Shown here piece after piece: positions 1 through 13,800 of a DNA stretch of 64,000 bases (within the stretch, counting starts at the first letter, position 1; each line of letters opens with the position of its first letter). The notes under the pieces were generated by a model. The model did no database searches and was not told the DNA's origin. It saw only the letters and a program-made list of their open reading frames with translations. The translations under genes were made by a program, and so were the position numbers. This stretch comes from Turbatrix aceti (lineage: Eukaryota > Nematoda > Chromadorea > Rhabditida > Panagrolaimidae). The stretch is from the NCBI GenBank assembly GCA_963969345.1, contig OZ017770.1, forward strand, positions 6,519,246-6,583,245. The letters run 5' to 3'.

Positions 1-2612
1 AAAAAGACTTTTAACAATGTGTCACTTTTATCAAACACGCATATACGTAACATGAATTTAAAAAAGGGGAGGGAGGCAAAACTAGCGCATATTGATGCCA
101 TTTCACATGGATGTAGCGCACGACTGAGGGTAGGCATGCTCTTGCCACTTCGGTTGTCTTGAATCGTTATCCTCCTTTCGCTTCCACACCAAGTACGGAG
201 ACGAGAGCGGGGAAAGCATGTCGGTCGACGCTTTTTGGCTCCAACAACAACACAACCAACCATGAAGAATTTTGGCGCTACGCACAGACAAACTGACAAA
301 TGGCATAACGAACGGAGGGGCAAAGGAGGGGGTGAAAACCCTCCGGTCGTAGTCGTCCCCCGAACAGAGTGCGCGTGCCAAAGACACTCCTTGGGAGCTG
401 GATTGGCAGAGCTGCCATGCTTGTCTTAAGTCGGAGGAGTCATGATGTCGTATAATGCCATACACGCTAGTAATATTTACTTTTTCTGTTACACTTAATA
501 TCCAGCTTGTATCAAATTTATTAGTATTAACATTTTTCTGCGCGTTTCAAAAAAAATTTAAAACCGCGTAGCAAACGTCCTTGCCCCTACAATAGGTTGC
601 AGGAAGGCATGAGACAAAGCCATTAACCAACCGGTGCGCAGCTGGTCTCGACTACTCCGTTCTAACAAAGTCGGCGACGCAGTTGGGCGACAAGAATATG
701 CATGCTAAATTTAGTATTTGCAAATCGTATTTGAACGAAAATTAGGGATTAGGCTGTTCATACTGCATTGCTCAAAAAACTGAATTCATTTTTTTGTCGT
801 CATTGTTTTACGAAAGAATATGAATTCAGTGGCACAAGTTTCGAATAGATTTTCATTTAGGGACCTGCTTGCAACGGAAACGCATTAAAATCATGACGTT
901 GCGCTTTTATTACATTCATCGGGGTCAGGATGCCATCGAGACCGGCGTAGTTTTTGAAAAACGTTAAACAAAGCCCATTACGAATGACGGAAATAGAAGC
1001 TCACGTTTTTGCTCATGCCGGTCCGAAAACCTTAGTGCCACAATCTGCGCCGTGTAAAGTGTATCTGACGTCTAAATGCAAAGTAACAAATGAAACGAGT
1101 TGTATATTGCCAATAAATGCCGTCTGTTTTCGGACACAAGGCTGGCAGGTCACACAGGACAGCGGCCCACGTCACAAAAAGCATTGCATTAAAAAAATAT
1201 TATTGACTGGGTGAATAAGTGAGAATGCGAAGGGTGAGGGGGGATTTACGCAGTTTATGGACAAAACTTCTGTGTCAAGAACGCAAATGAAAAGAACAAA
1301 AAAGATAAGAATATGCCTAACTGCTACACACACACTTAGCAGTAAAACGGAAATGTTCATGTTCCTAAAGAAGACTGCGCTTTGCTTGCTATTCGCGAAG
1401 AAATAAATGATGCGTGCCATCAACTCGGCAAACGTCGAAAGTCCAGGAGAGGGAAATCTGCCGTTATTTTATGAAAGACAGCCTTAAAAACACGTACTAT
1501 ATGCAAATAAAAAATGTCTGCGTGCACTTAGAAACTGATTTGTAACACGCAAAAGAGAGGAAACTCTAGTAACATATTTGCATGTGCGAGAATTAAAAAT
1601 TGAAAAATAAGCCACACTTGACACCACTTCCTTTCCCTTTCCATTGGCCATTATTGTCTGTCTTTTTTTTGAGGACTCATGATAAACCCCTGGAACGCGT
1701 ACAGCTCGGCAAAATAACTGACAATGAATCAAATAGCATCTTTTGGCAGTAAGTAAAAAGTCACGCACAAAAAATTGGCTATTTTCAAATTCCCTATAGC
1801 TTTAACCCTATCGAGCGCCTAGCTGGTTGCTGCTGGCCGCGTTACCGATGAAGCATAGAATGCAAAGTTTCCCATGAGAGAGATTTAACCTTCTACTCTT
1901 TTTCGACACAGACGACCACCCTCTTTGGCTTGGAGGAGGGAGGGGGTACCCAAGCATCATTGCGCGCAATGAAAAATCTGTGTTATCCAAAAGTCCTCAA
2001 ATCCGCACGAAGGAGGAAGACATCGTGGCACTATGAATGAATTTAGAATGAAACATATATATATTCTCTCGTCTACACAATTTTTCTGCCATTTTGTTGG
2101 CTTTTGAGTTAAATTAACCAGCGTCATGCTAAATAGCGAAATGCGAGAAAGTGTTAGCCTGAGAATTAGAAGCAAAGCAAGAAGAAAAAAGCGGAAGCAA
2201 AATGCCACAGTTCTGGAACACTTGCGTATGACATGTGAACCTTGCCGCAATGATAATTTATTCAACGCTTGATAGTGTTCAATTTTTTTTTGACACTCGT
2301 AAACAGAAATGCGTTATCATCAAGCAAACAAGGGTTGGCTCATGTTATCCAATCTCAAGTACTGTCATTGCACACTAAGTTAGCACATTACCAAGAAAAA
2401 AACAACTGCGTCGTAATTGCAAGGTGCGTACTTGTTAAAACACTTTCGAAATAAATCACTATTCATTGTGTCTGTCTTTTTTCAAGCAGAGCCAAAAATG
2501 CTGGCAAAAAACAAGACAAGACACACCTCTCATGCCTTTTTTGGTCAAAATACGCGTGCCGGGAAGGTTGAAAGGGTTTCATACGTTAAAAAGGAATTTT
2601 AGAACCTTTTGC
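1..2612. other. Upstream region with no supported gene
   Basis: I see only short, low-quality reading frames on both strands here, with no recognisable domain and no chain of exons with compatible splice sites. The last few hundred bases presumably hold the promoter and 5' UTR of the ethanolamine kinase gene that starts at 2613. No tRNA or other structured RNA was recognised. Confidence 0.5.
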
Positions 2613-4102
2613 ATGGCGATAACGACTGGTTTTTACGACATTCCGACCATCGACGTTAAAGTCGATCTCGTGGATGAAAACCAACTTCGGGTTAATACCA
2701 GAAAAATTCTGGAGTCTCTTCGGCCTGAGTGGCAATGGCAGTGGGTCCAATTCAAAGTAAACAACTTTTTATGATTCACAAATTAGCATCGTTTCAAATA
2801 TTTTTTAGGACTTCACAAACGGAATAACCAACCGCATTTTTCTTGTCACCTACGACGATGGCAAAAAATCCACCGAGAAAATGGTCTTCCGAGTCTATGG
2901 TAACAACACAGACAAAGTCATTGATCGGTAGGCAAGGCTTGTAATGCATATGCTTTATTCCGGATATGTATTTCATTAAGACAGCACCCTGCATCCCAAA
3001 ACTTGTCATAAATCGATACAGTGCATCGTAATTTGACAAGCCAGCTTTAAAGTTTTTTTTTGATGTTTAATTTATCTTATCTGAGGTTCCGCTTTGTTTT
3101 TTTCAGATTGCGTGAACAGAAAATAATTGCCCGTTTGGGAAAAGTTGGAATTGCTGCTCCCTTGCATGCTAAGTTCCAGAATGGCATTGTCTGTGGGTAT
3201 CTCGAAGGCAATACACTTGATACGAAAAGTGTACGAGACCCAAAAATAGTAAAGTTACTGTAAACACGTTGATGAGCCATTTTTTATCTTGAAGTGCGTT
3301 ACAGCAAGATTTGTGAAACCATGGCAAAGCTGCATCAAGTTGAGCTCGAAGAAGGCGAAAACACAATTCTCTTTGACAAAATTAGACAGTTTTTCGAGAA
3401 CATTCCAAAGCACTTTCGGACACCCGAGCAAGAAGACTCTTTCAAACAGTATTTTGGAAGTAATATGCAATTTTATGGACAAATTTTATCAGAAGTATTT
3501 TAGGTTTTGATTTTTCGAATGCACTCGGCAATCTACAGAAACGCATTGGGAACGCCAAGAGTCCCGTGGTTTTCTGTCACAACGATCTGCTCGTCTACAA
3601 CATCCTCTTTAATACCCAGAAAGGTATGCACTTGATTGCGCGTGAAAAAATGATTTCACAAGATCCATCTAACTGCAGATACCGTGCACTTTATCGACTA
3701 CGAATATGCAGGAGCCAATTACCAGCTTTTTGACATTGCAAATCATTTTTGTGAATACGCAGGCGTTGATAACCCTGACTACGAGTTATGCCCGACCGTC
3801 GACGAGAAAACTGCCTTCATAAAACTCTACCTGTTTTACTTTCTCGGACGTCAGCCAACCGCGAGCGAAGTTAATGACTGCTTAGAGGAACTTCCGTTGT
3901 TTGAAGCGGTACGTTTTTTCTTGCCTTGATTATCAGTGTGACGTTACAAGTCTTGAAATTGTTTTTTTGTTTTCAGACAGCGCACTTTTTCTGGTCCGTG
4001 TGGGCTCTTGTGCAGGCAGGAAACTCGACAATCAATTTCGATTTCATGGAATATGCTATTGCCCGGCACAATATGTATGCGACCATCGCCGATCGTTTAT
4101 GA
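2613..4102 (+). CDS. Ethanolamine kinase (ETNK/EKI, choline/ethanolamine kinase family)
   Basis: Probably phosphorylates ethanolamine in the cytosol, the first step of the CDP-ethanolamine route to phosphatidylethanolamine. Seven exons: 2613-2756, 2809-2927, 3107-3259, 3305-3459, 3504-3623, 3679-3908, 3977-4102, giving 348 residues, close to the family length. The N-lobe carries the TNxIF segment of the nucleotide-binding region (exon 2). Exon 5 encodes the Brenner motif HNDLLVYN with the catalytic Asp, and exon 6 encodes FIDYEYAGANYQLFDIANHF, the choline-kinase motif with its Asp. The C-terminal AHFFWSVWALVQA block and the FDF..YA..R ending resemble ethanolamine kinases more than choline kinases. 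Start chosen at the first Met just before the conserved region. The exon 3/4 junction is the least certain: I used donor 3260 and acceptor 3304 because they keep frame. Likely polyadenylation signal at 4307-4312. Confidence 0.9.
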
Positions 4103-5023
4103 AGCCCATTGCCTGCGTTTCTCGCTCCTCTCGTACAGGCATCCATTCACTTATGTATAATTAACAATGCTCATAAAAAAAAGGTTTGAAATTGATGTGG
4201 GGCTCATTCATATGACCATTACTATACATTACGTTCGTCGTTACGATGACCGACGATTGGCTTATCAGTATACATGATTATTTCCCCTCCGCGTGTTTAT
4301 GAAAAAAATAAAATACGGCCAAGATTGGTAGGGTCCGGCAGTGTTGTCCCGGTAGTTATTGCATGTGTGCGTTCGAGCTTAACAAAAAAACGTGTTTGTC
4401 GACATGTATGGATCGCGATCATGTTGCGCATTCGACGTCGCGTCTCGTCTCATCTGCCCTTCCCGTGATGATGTCTGCTTGCTTTGACAATCAATACCAC
4501 ATTATAACTCCTGTCTAGCACTTTTTTACCCTGTGGTCCATTAATTTTACCGCCTGGGGTGTCGAACGTAAAACAACTGCCACCTTGTTACTGTTCAACA
4601 AAATCAGTCGTATGACCTGACCGCTGGCTGGTGTTCAAATATCATAAAATGTCATCAGCATGTCATGCAATTTATCATGCATAGCAAGACTCTAAATCAC
4701 AGACGGAAGGGGAAATAAAGTCCGTATTTCTTCTCTAACAGCTGTTTCAATCTATGTTACTCACTTTTTACTTCGTCGATGCTCCTACAGCGAATTGGGT
4801 CACGTTTTGCGAGCTCATCGAAGGCTGTTTATAAAAAGAGAAGATGCTGGTCTTTTTTTGTCTGATGTTTTTGTCTGTAAGCTGTTTTTGTTTTTTTTCA
4901 CGTGTACAATGTTCTTCACTGCGAATTTCAAAAAGGAATCTTGCGTGCATGAATTAAAGATTGGTCGTTTTACAGCTTTCCATGTTTCATTGCGATCGCA
5001 CGTAGTCTATACGACGGGTAGTC
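4103..5023. other. Intergenic spacer between ethanolamine kinase and FIP200
   Basis: Contains the 3' UTR of the kinase gene and presumably the promoter and 5' UTR of the FIP200 gene. No further coding exon or RNA gene is visible. Confidence 0.45.
4307..4312 (+). other. Polyadenylation signal AATAAA (ethanolamine kinase)
   Basis: A canonical AATAAA lies about 205 bases after the ethanolamine kinase stop codon, on the same strand and before the next gene. Confidence 0.5.
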
Positions 5024-8000
5024 ATGTCATCTTTTTCGAGTCACATTATCTTTCGGTCTCCGGACAAACCTACGTACAAGGTGTTTTGTATGAATGATGG
5101 CAACCTCATTGGTTTTACCTTAAATCGATCAGTCAAAACCGCTGTTCTGAAGAGTGAAATTGAAAAGCGAATTAATATCTCATCCAACGAACAGGTGAGT
5201 CAGAAGCGCAACCATGCCTTTATTGTTTGCAAACATCTGTTTTTGCAGACACTTTTTTCACTGGATGGAAATGTTCAGTCGGATGAAGCTTTGCTCGATC
5301 CCAACTTTACGTACTTTCTGTTCTTCTACAACGTCGTCGACGATCAAGCGACCTCATCGAAGAACGTCCAAAGCAGAATCGCCGACCTGAAGCGCGATCT
5401 CAAGAGCTACGAAGATCCCACTGCTCTGGCAAGTTTCGTGGAGAAGCATTTCAAGTTGCTTCTGAATTTGCAACGCCAACGTGTGGACGATCAGATCTTG
5501 CTGAGGGATGGCTGGACTGTCATGGTCGGACTTCTGGAGAGCGACGTCAGGAAGTCTCTTCGCAAGGTGGACAAGCTCCTGCAGAACATTGAATCCATCA
5601 ACAGCGAATTCTCGCAGCTCCAGCAGTTGAATTTCCCCGAAGTTCTGCAGACGCTTCAGCGAGTAAGTTTTTAGCATGATTTCATCAGAACGATCGATAA
5701 TAATCTTCGTGGCTAAATTGAATTCAATATTTTGAAATCGCTTCAGATAAAACTTCCGCTCGAACTCATTTCTATGCTTTCGGATTCGCGGTACGTAGAT
5801 CGAGGACCCAACGGGCAGATGTCGTTGTACGACTGGATCGCCGCCAAGGACACGGAAAATCGACTCGAAAACATCGTTGACGACATCAGCGATCAGCTGA
5901 AGACTGTCAATTCGTCGAATCTGGCTGCTTTCAAGCCGGACATCCAGAGGCTCCTCGAGCTGGTGTCTGATGAGAAGTTCAAGAATGTTGTCCGTCTGGA
6001 CGAACGACTCACCATGATGGAGAACAAGTACAGCGAGCATTCCAACATCTGCAGCGAAGCTCTGACCCTCGTCTCGCGGACCAACAAGTCGACTGTCTTC
6101 AACAACAAGCCGGCTTTCATAAAATACTTTGACGTATTTTCCGGTCAGTTTTTGCGGTTCAGCGAGTGCAAGGACGAGCTGCTCGTCATCCTGCGCAAGC
6201 GGTACAGGACCTCTTTTGTTCGGTATAAAAAAGAGGTTCGCTCGTTCAACGACAAGGTCTTTGCCTTCGACGGCCTCTTCAACATCGTCACCAATCAGCT
6301 CCGCGTTCTTCGCCAGATTCACGAGGCTCCTCTTTTGTACATGACCGCAGTCTCGGAAGTCATCCGTCGCCGAACGTTGCAGAAAGAATTTACGTGTTGG
6401 CTGGCTGCGCAAGATGAGAAGAGCTCAACTTTTCTGAAGGAAGAAAACTCGCTTCGCGTTCAGTTTGATGCCAAGTTGCAAAAACACTTTTTGCGTCTGC
6501 TCTTTTCAAACATGTCGGACCAGATGTCTAATTTTGTACCTGATCCAGCTCCTTTTGATACTTCGTTGCCGGAGATCAACCCGGAATATCTGCACGAACT
6601 GCGCGTCGAATTCCCATCGATGACGGACATGCTGAACGTAACCATTCCGAACGTCTTCAGCCGGCTTACGATCAGCTCTGAGAAGCCCACGCAATCCGAG
6701 GCAACCCAGAGTGGCATCCCCGTGCCAACACACACGGCTTTGACTCGGGAAGAGTCGTTCTTTATCAACGCGCCGACCCTCAACATCGACACTATGAACC
6801 GTAACTTTCCACCGAGTCACTTCCCGGAATTGGAGGAATCCTCTCCGTGCAGTCTGAATCTGAACTACGATTACCACTCATCGCCCATGCCCAGCGGATC
6901 CGAGCAGCCGGTATTTAAACTGTGTAGCGAACTGGAAGAAACACTGGTGCCGGATATGGACGGCGTAGGAAGTCTCCCGATGTCTATTCCGAACTCGAGT
7001 GCCATGCAATCGGTTTTCAACACCCCGGAGGAGAGTTTTCCGAAGATGGCTTTTACACAGGTTAGTTCATTGTTGTTTTTGTTTTAGTCGGTTGTCTGTA
7101 GCCCTGTTAAAAAGTGGTTTGTGATTTGCGTGCACTCCTCGGTTGTTTTGTTTTTTAGCAGTGTGCATCGCCGAAGTCTTATCCTCGATGGATCCGAAAG
7201 CCGTCCGTGACACGATTCGTTGAGGTGCAGTATTTTTTTTTGTTTGAGTCGCTAACACTGTTTTATATTCTGCTTTGTTGTCGCATAAAAGTTATATTTT
7301 TTGCATTTACAGAATTCCGAAACCGAATCCATATACAAGAAAAAATACGAAGATCAAATGAAAATCAACGACGAACTTTCTCGCATCGTTCGCGAATCCC
7401 TCAAAACACTGTCTGAGGTCTGACTTCCTGTTTTGGCATATTTTGGGAGGGTATTTGACTTTATTCTTTTGCAGGAGATTTCGGAAACGAAAAAGCTGTG
7501 CGTCAGTAACGACGACGACTACGCTGCGTATAAGGAACGTAGCGTCGGCGAAATTTTATCGGCAATTGAGCGTGCAAACGAACAAAGGCAACGTGATTTG
7601 GACGAACACAAGGCCTTGCTCGAAGAAAGCAACAATGAAAAGAGCACACTTACTGAGGAGCTTCGGGTGGGTTTCTTTTTTATCTTGCAAGAGTACTATT
7701 ACTCCGTAATGGACGTAATTTGACGACAAATGCTTTTAGAAAAACAAAATAAAGTACAGGGATCTCGAAATGGACTTCAATAGTCTGAAAGAGATGTCTG
7801 ATCGCTACGAGCAGGGCATGGTAGAAGCGGTAGCCGCAAGGTGTGACATTTCTGCCAACTACGATCGTCTCAAGGCGGAGAAGATAAAGGTCGAGGATCA
7901 CCTGTACAACGAACTTCGAAATCTCGTTGTCGAGCTCAAGAGCGCCGAGGACAATCGCATGCGTCCACTCTCGGTTGGTTTTTTTTGTCTTCCTTCCGGT

Positions 8001-9580
8001 TTTGCAGTCCTGAATGTGCCATTGTTTCAGCCGGACGAAATCAGCGAAATTGTTTCCCGTCATGTAATGACGCAGAGCCTGAATGAAGGTAACAACCATC
8101 AGTGTTCGCATGCCGATTACGAAAAGGCTTGCAGGGTAAGTGGATTTTATTATTGCATTCTTGGAAAAAAACAGGTAGCAAAATAATAACAATTTTTTGT
8201 ACGGCTCCCTGTTTTAGACTCGTATGCAATTCATCGTACAAGGCGTTGAGCAGAAGAAAGACCTCGAAATTGCCAAAGTTCGCGAGGAAATGAGTAAAGA
8301 GAAAGCGGAAGTCATCGCTGCCATGGTTCGTCTATTTTCTTTTTTGGTCCCGTCTGATGAATTTTCACACTTCTCATTTTTCAGCAGTCCGAAATTGATT
8401 GCCTTAAAACTCGGCTGCGTGACTGTGAGACGGACTACGCGCCATTGGATATCAAGGCATTTGAAGGTGGACTTAAACGAGCACTGACCGTATGTTTTCC
8501 TTCCTGTCCTCTTACGAAAAGGTCGACGACACATGTTTTTAGCACGATGAACTAACGGCCGTCGTTCAAGAGCACATGAAGAATCAGAAGAACATGCAAC
8601 GCAAATCCCTCGGCTTCGTGAGTTTTGCTTTCCTTTCCCACGCATTTCTCTTTCAATTCTCGCTTTCAACTGAGCTCGTTTTTAGGCTAACATCCAGCGC
8701 ATTATTAGCGAATTTGAGGCTCGCAAAAATGCCGAAGTCGCGAAAGCGCTTGAGAACCTCAGCACAAAGCAAGCTCAATTTTCACTGGTTTGTTGCTTTC
8801 GTGTCTTCCGAGTATTTGTCTTACAACAATGTTCTTTGAAGGCATCTGTTACCGACATGAGCAGTTCCGTCGTCACTGGCTCGTCTTTTTCGGACTTTTT
8901 GTCGAACAAAAGCATGACCGAGTCATGCGTGGTTGTCTCTCGTGGCAATGACGTGCAGTCGCCTCCACCTGAATCTGGAACAGACAAGGCACGGGATTCG
9001 GTTTCTTCGCCCGCCGATATTGACCTTCTCGAAATCGCGAGTTGCAACACACAGACCAGAATTCGTCTCTGTGACATGAAATGGATGATATCGCTTCAGG
9101 ACATCCATGAAGGCTGCTCGGTCATGTTGTTCTGGGATCAGCCGCGCAACGCATACGTTGTCCTGACGTGAGTTTTCTGAGTAGTAACGATAGTGCAATA
9201 AGATGACTCTCACGTAATTCGATTGGCTGTAATTAATTTTTGTTTGTCAACACAGATTATCCCCCCTTCAAACGTAGTCTTAATTTCCCTGATTTTCAGT
9301 GTCCACCGCACGTCTTATTTTATCAGAGAGGGCTGCATGGCTCGTTTTGATGCGGATTTAATTTCGCACCGCAATTGGATTTTTGCCACTGTCACCCGCG
9401 TGGATTATTGTCAAATTAAGAAAGAAAATAATCGGTATTAATTTTTGTCGGAAGAATGACTAACCAAATGTTTTTCTTTTCAGTTATAATCTGCCCATCA
9501 ACACACGTTTCTACCTGGTCGACGTCGATCCGATGCCCATTCGTCACATTTCGTCGACCGGTCCGATGAATCGTCAGTGA
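5024..9580 (+). CDS. FIP200/RB1CC1/ATG11-type autophagy scaffold
   Basis: Scaffold expected to organise the ULK/ATG1 autophagy-initiation complex and bind cargo receptors. Fifteen exons: 5024-5194, 5249-5662, 5747-7060, 7159-7224, 7313-7417, 7475-7666, 7740-7973, 8031-8135, 8218-8325, 8385-8489, 8543-8617, 8686-8787, 8842-9167, 9300-9434, 9484-9580, encoding 1182 residues (human RB1CC1 is about 1590). Residues about 15-80 look like the ubiquitin-like N-terminal domain of RB1CC1; residues about 80-600 are a helical ATG17-like region. Exons 5-12 are Lys/Glu-rich coiled coil. The last about 100 residues (I..GCSVMLFWD.....Y.VLT ... NTRFYLVDVDP) match the FIP200 claw domain that binds FIR motifs of cargo receptors. 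Exons 1-12 all start and end in phase 0. Start is the Met directly before the ubiquitin-like fold. It is shorter than vertebrate proteins in the coiled coil. Confidence 0.88.
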
Positions 9581-10812
9581 TATACCCACACAACATGGCT
9601 GTCTGTCAATATGTTACGGTTTATCTGCGTTCGGCCTTTTTTACCTCACCTTGCACCAAATAATTTGTAATTCATCGTCTTTTTTACACTCTATGAGTTG
9701 ACAATCTTTCATAGCCATTTTACAACGGTTTTTTTATTTTTTTATACGGACATCATCATCATTTTTTGGTACCACTTCTGGTCACGATTGTTTCTCTCGT
9801 CAATTTTTTTTTGAGATTCATCACAGCTAGACAGACGAACACATAAAGGTTTTTATTTCCACTTTGCATCAATTTGTAGATTTGTGGCGTTTTTTGCACA
9901 TTCACAGACACTGCATGGGATTCATTCCTTTGAGAAGCCAGAAATCGTCGAGCTTTTTTAGCACAATTGAATTTAAAGCCGATAACAAATGGAGGAGGAG
10001 AATATGGCACCACCGTTGGCGGGTAACACTCGGCATGTTATGGCTATTTGTAACAACGAAACTTGTTGCCGTCCATAGAGCACTTTCATTGCTCGGTCGG
10101 ATTTTGTTGTTTATTGGCCAAGGAACTAAATAGATGGGCGCACAGGTGCCCCCCCTACACGGGCGAAATCCGTCAAGACAGCAGGCCATGGTAGTAATTC
10201 TTCGGGAAGGTCGGGCGGAAAAGCAAAAGCACAGCACCTTGTAGGAAAACAGCTTTTCAGCTGACTTGTTTCCAGATGACTGAAGAGAAAAAATGAAAAG
10301 GAAGAAAAGAGACATGTTTTCAATCACTCCTGGATACCACGACATCAGCTAGCTACCTTTATGCCCCCGCCGCCGTTGTCTTGTTGTTGCTGTGATTTTG
10401 TACTTGCCGCCCATGGCATGGGTTTTTCGTCTTATATTTGTGACTATTTTTGTTTGTTGGTAGAGGAGAGGATTGGGGCGACGTCAACTTCAGCGCGGAC
10501 TGCCTGCCTTCGAACACCCCAGTAGTAGTTTTCCCTAGCTCCGCCTTCGTCGAAAAAGAATGCAACGAAGCGGTCGGCTGCTCTCAAACAGTTAAGGACT
10601 GCGAAGACACATTTACTCGGGACAATCCTTTGAGCTACAGATATCTTGGCTTTTGACCATACAGTGAAAAATTATTTGTTTCATACCGCGGCTCCGTTTT
10701 GGCATCATTATTGACGTTTGGATTATTTTGTTATTATTTTTAGGCAGCCAAGTACTAAAAAAAATTAAATGCAGTGTCGGTGGTATCTTTTTTTGATGTA
10801 ACGTCTTTTACC
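9581..10812. other. Intergenic region between FIP200 and GPCR genes
   Basis: T-rich in its first part, with no supported coding exon. Several short open frames around 9864-10656 lack domains and compatible splice sites. Probably the 3' UTR of FIP200 and the promoter of the GPCR. Confidence 0.4.
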
Positions 10813-13800
10813 ATGAATGTAACGAACTTGACCGGTACAACCAGTATCTGGCAGTCACCGTACTCATCACCCGTACAGGTAAAATCCCTTTTCTTGTAAC
10901 TCTTGCTCGTTTGTCCCCTGAATTTTTCCCTGTTTATCGGACATGTTTTGCTTTAGGTAATATTATGGACCGTAGCCCTCATATTGAGTCTCGAAACCAT
11001 CATCGGCAATGCTATGGTCATCATTGCCTACAAACTTGAGCGTTCTATCAGTAAACAGGTAAGAGTGAGGTTCTCGTCTCGACTTCCTCTTGAAAGCCCT
11101 AATCCGTCTGTAGTTTTTTCTTATGTACTACTTGTGTGCACTTTATAGCTTTTTTGTTGTTTTCTAAAGTGCGCGGAGAATGTTAAACATGTGGAAAATA
11201 CTAAGTTGTCCATGCACACTGCATGCGCTTTCGCCTTATTTCTGCTCAATCGAGCGCGCGCGTGCATTTTTTTGAAGGTGTCGTGTTCAAAAAAAGGCCC
11301 TGAAGCCAGTAATAGAGTTTTTTGCTTACGGTCACTTGGGTAGGCTTAGGCATGTCCCAGAGATTGTTATAAGCCATCGGCGGTCATTGTCGGATTTTTT
11401 TGTGCAATGTTACAGACATTGGAAGAACATGAAATTTCCTGAGACTGTAACTCACCAGAACATCTGTGAATTTTTGAAAATCGAACGTAACTTTTTTCAT
11501 TACGTCTATAAGAAGCAAATTACGTGAGATGTGCCGTAGCATTATAGTAGTATGCGAGATCGAACGCAAAATGATAAAAAATGCGCACGCGCGGTGAACA
11601 ACAAGGGAGAATTTTGAAGAAAAGCAGAAAAAAAGCTCTATTCGATGTTCCTGCAGCGAATGAATTTTAGCCAAAAGTCGGAATCTAAGAGAGTGTATCT
11701 TTTCTTATCCATCTGATTTCTTTGGTTCTTTTTCATTTTTTATATTCATTTTGCTTTCTGATATGCAAGTACCAGCAGAAGGAACGCAATAATGAACGTT
11801 TTTTTCATATACGACAATAGGCGCGTGCGCATTATGAAGCACGTATTCTATTTTGGGTTCGATCTCGCATACTACTATAATGCTACGGCACATCTCACGT
11901 AATTTGCTTCTTATAGACGTAATGAAAAAAGTTACGTTCGATTTTCAAAAATTCACAGATGTTCTGGTGAGTTACAGTCTCAGGAAATTTCATGTTCTTC
12001 CAATGTCTGTAACATTGCACAAAAAAATCCGACAATGACCGCCGATGGCTTAAAACAATCTTTGGGAAATGCCTAAGCCTACCCAAGTGACCGTAAGCAA
12101 AAAACTCTATTACTGGCTTCAGGGCCTTTTTTTGAACACGATTCATTCGACGCGCGCGCGCGCTCTTTTTCGTCCATTGAGGCAAAGGCGCATGCAGTGC
12201 ATGCAGCCTTGACTAATTTATGCTCACTTGCATTGTTTATGTATTCGAAAAATAATACGTTGTCAGTTTTAGTTATTATGTTTATTAAGGTCATCTGACG
12301 ATGTTTGCAATAAAAAAACTTTTTGACTACATTGCCACGGCTTCTGCGCAATTTTGGATACTATTTGTGTCCTTCCCGCGTGCATATAATGCATGCTATA
12401 ATTTTTTAGTCAATTCGAATTGTTTTTAAGTGTTTGCATTGCCGGGATGTGAGTAGTCAAATTCACATGGAAAAATTAAAAGGTGATGACTGTACGTATA
12501 TCCACGTTACAGCGCAGAAACGGATTTGACATTTCAAAGGATTATCTTAAGGCTGCCGACAGAGTGTAAAAAATTGGTTTTAGGGATTTCAAATAATAAT
12601 TCTTTCATTAAAAAAATACCTGTCTGCAGACAAACAATAAATATTAACATTTACAGGTCAGCAATCGATACATCGTCTCGTTGGCCATATCTGATTTGAT
12701 TATCGGGATAGAAGGATTTCCTTTTTTTACCGTCTACGTTGTGAACGGTAAGATTATCTTGGTAGAAGCCATCGACAAACAACGTGTACATACATTACAT
12801 TTGGTAATTCAGGAGATCGTTGGCCTCTTGGCGTCATTGCCTGCGAAACATGGCTCTTCTTGGACTACACATTGTGCCTTGTGTCCATTCTCACAGTGCT
12901 TCTAATCACAGCCGATCGATATCTTTCTGTCTGCCATACGGCCAAGTACCTTAAATGGCAATCGCCTACCAAAACCCAGATGCTCATCGTTGGATCATGG
13001 GTCATTCCAGCTCTTATTTTTGGAGTCATGATTTACGGATGGTCGATGATCAGCGGAAGCACTGAAGGGTAGGTCACATTTGAAAAACTAAATTTGGCAA
13101 CTAAAAGTCTGTTTTTTTAATTATTTTTTTTTGTTGGATATTTTTCGGACGAGCCAACGTGCCGCTTCATAGGTGCATTCATTTTCAATTTCCTGTACAA
13201 TCATGTCGCTTCCACGCTTGATAATGTGTCAATTCAATACATAACGTTTTATTTTTTTTTCACTACTGTACATTTTTGGGCAATTTTTTATTTCAAAATA
13301 ATTAACGAATCCGACAGCTGTGTTTGTGCCATGTTTAGCATCCTGTTGTTCTTGACAGTGATAAATGTTTTAAAATGTATCGTGACGCTATCATGATCAC
13401 ATGTGTTTCTTTCAGCAATGCTGCCTACGAAAACGGTGAATGTTTTGCGCCGTTTCTGTCTAATCCGTACGTGAACATGGGCATGTACGTGGCATATTAC
13501 TGGACAACGCTAATTGCCATGCTCATACTTTACAAGGTAAGTTATTCATGCCCAAAACTGCATTTAAATAAATCAAGCTTATATTTATTTTGCAAGCTGT
13601 CTAATTTTGAATTTATGACACCATAACTGTGTCATATTTTATCAATTCTGGCGCCAATTTAGCACTTCGCGTGTGAATATAATTCGTACATCATGCTTTG
13701 GAGTCAATTTTTTTTACGGGAAAAAGCATAATAGAATGTGTTTTAATCAACACTATTTTTGTAATGTCAAATGATAAACACAATTGTTATCCGGCCTCTG

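Larger units (their letters stand above)
11207..12212. mobile_element. Long inverted-repeat (foldback/MITE-like) element in GPCR intron 2
   Basis: Bases 11207-11592 recur as reverse complement at 11821-12212 with a handful of mismatches, leaving a spacer of about 228 bases. Matching landmarks are the GC-rich ends (ATGCGCACGCGC at 11581, GCGCGTGCGCAT at 11821) and the long shared core. Both arms contain the same 60-codon open frame, but the differences between arms change amino acids freely, so I do not read it as a gene. No transposase is visible. Clear target-site duplications were not found. The intron is about 1.6 kb against typical 50-100 bp introns nearby, consistent with insertion. Confidence 0.75.

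Noticed and set aside
5354..6412. Long minus-strand reading frame of 352 codons
   Set aside because: It is the antisense shadow of the largest FIP200 exon, which has a clearly better protein on the plus strand and matching splice sites.
11336..12185. Identical 60-codon frames in the two arms of the inverted repeat
   Set aside because: Same DNA in opposite orientation; amino-acid changes between arms are not selected and no domain is visible. Treated as repeat content.
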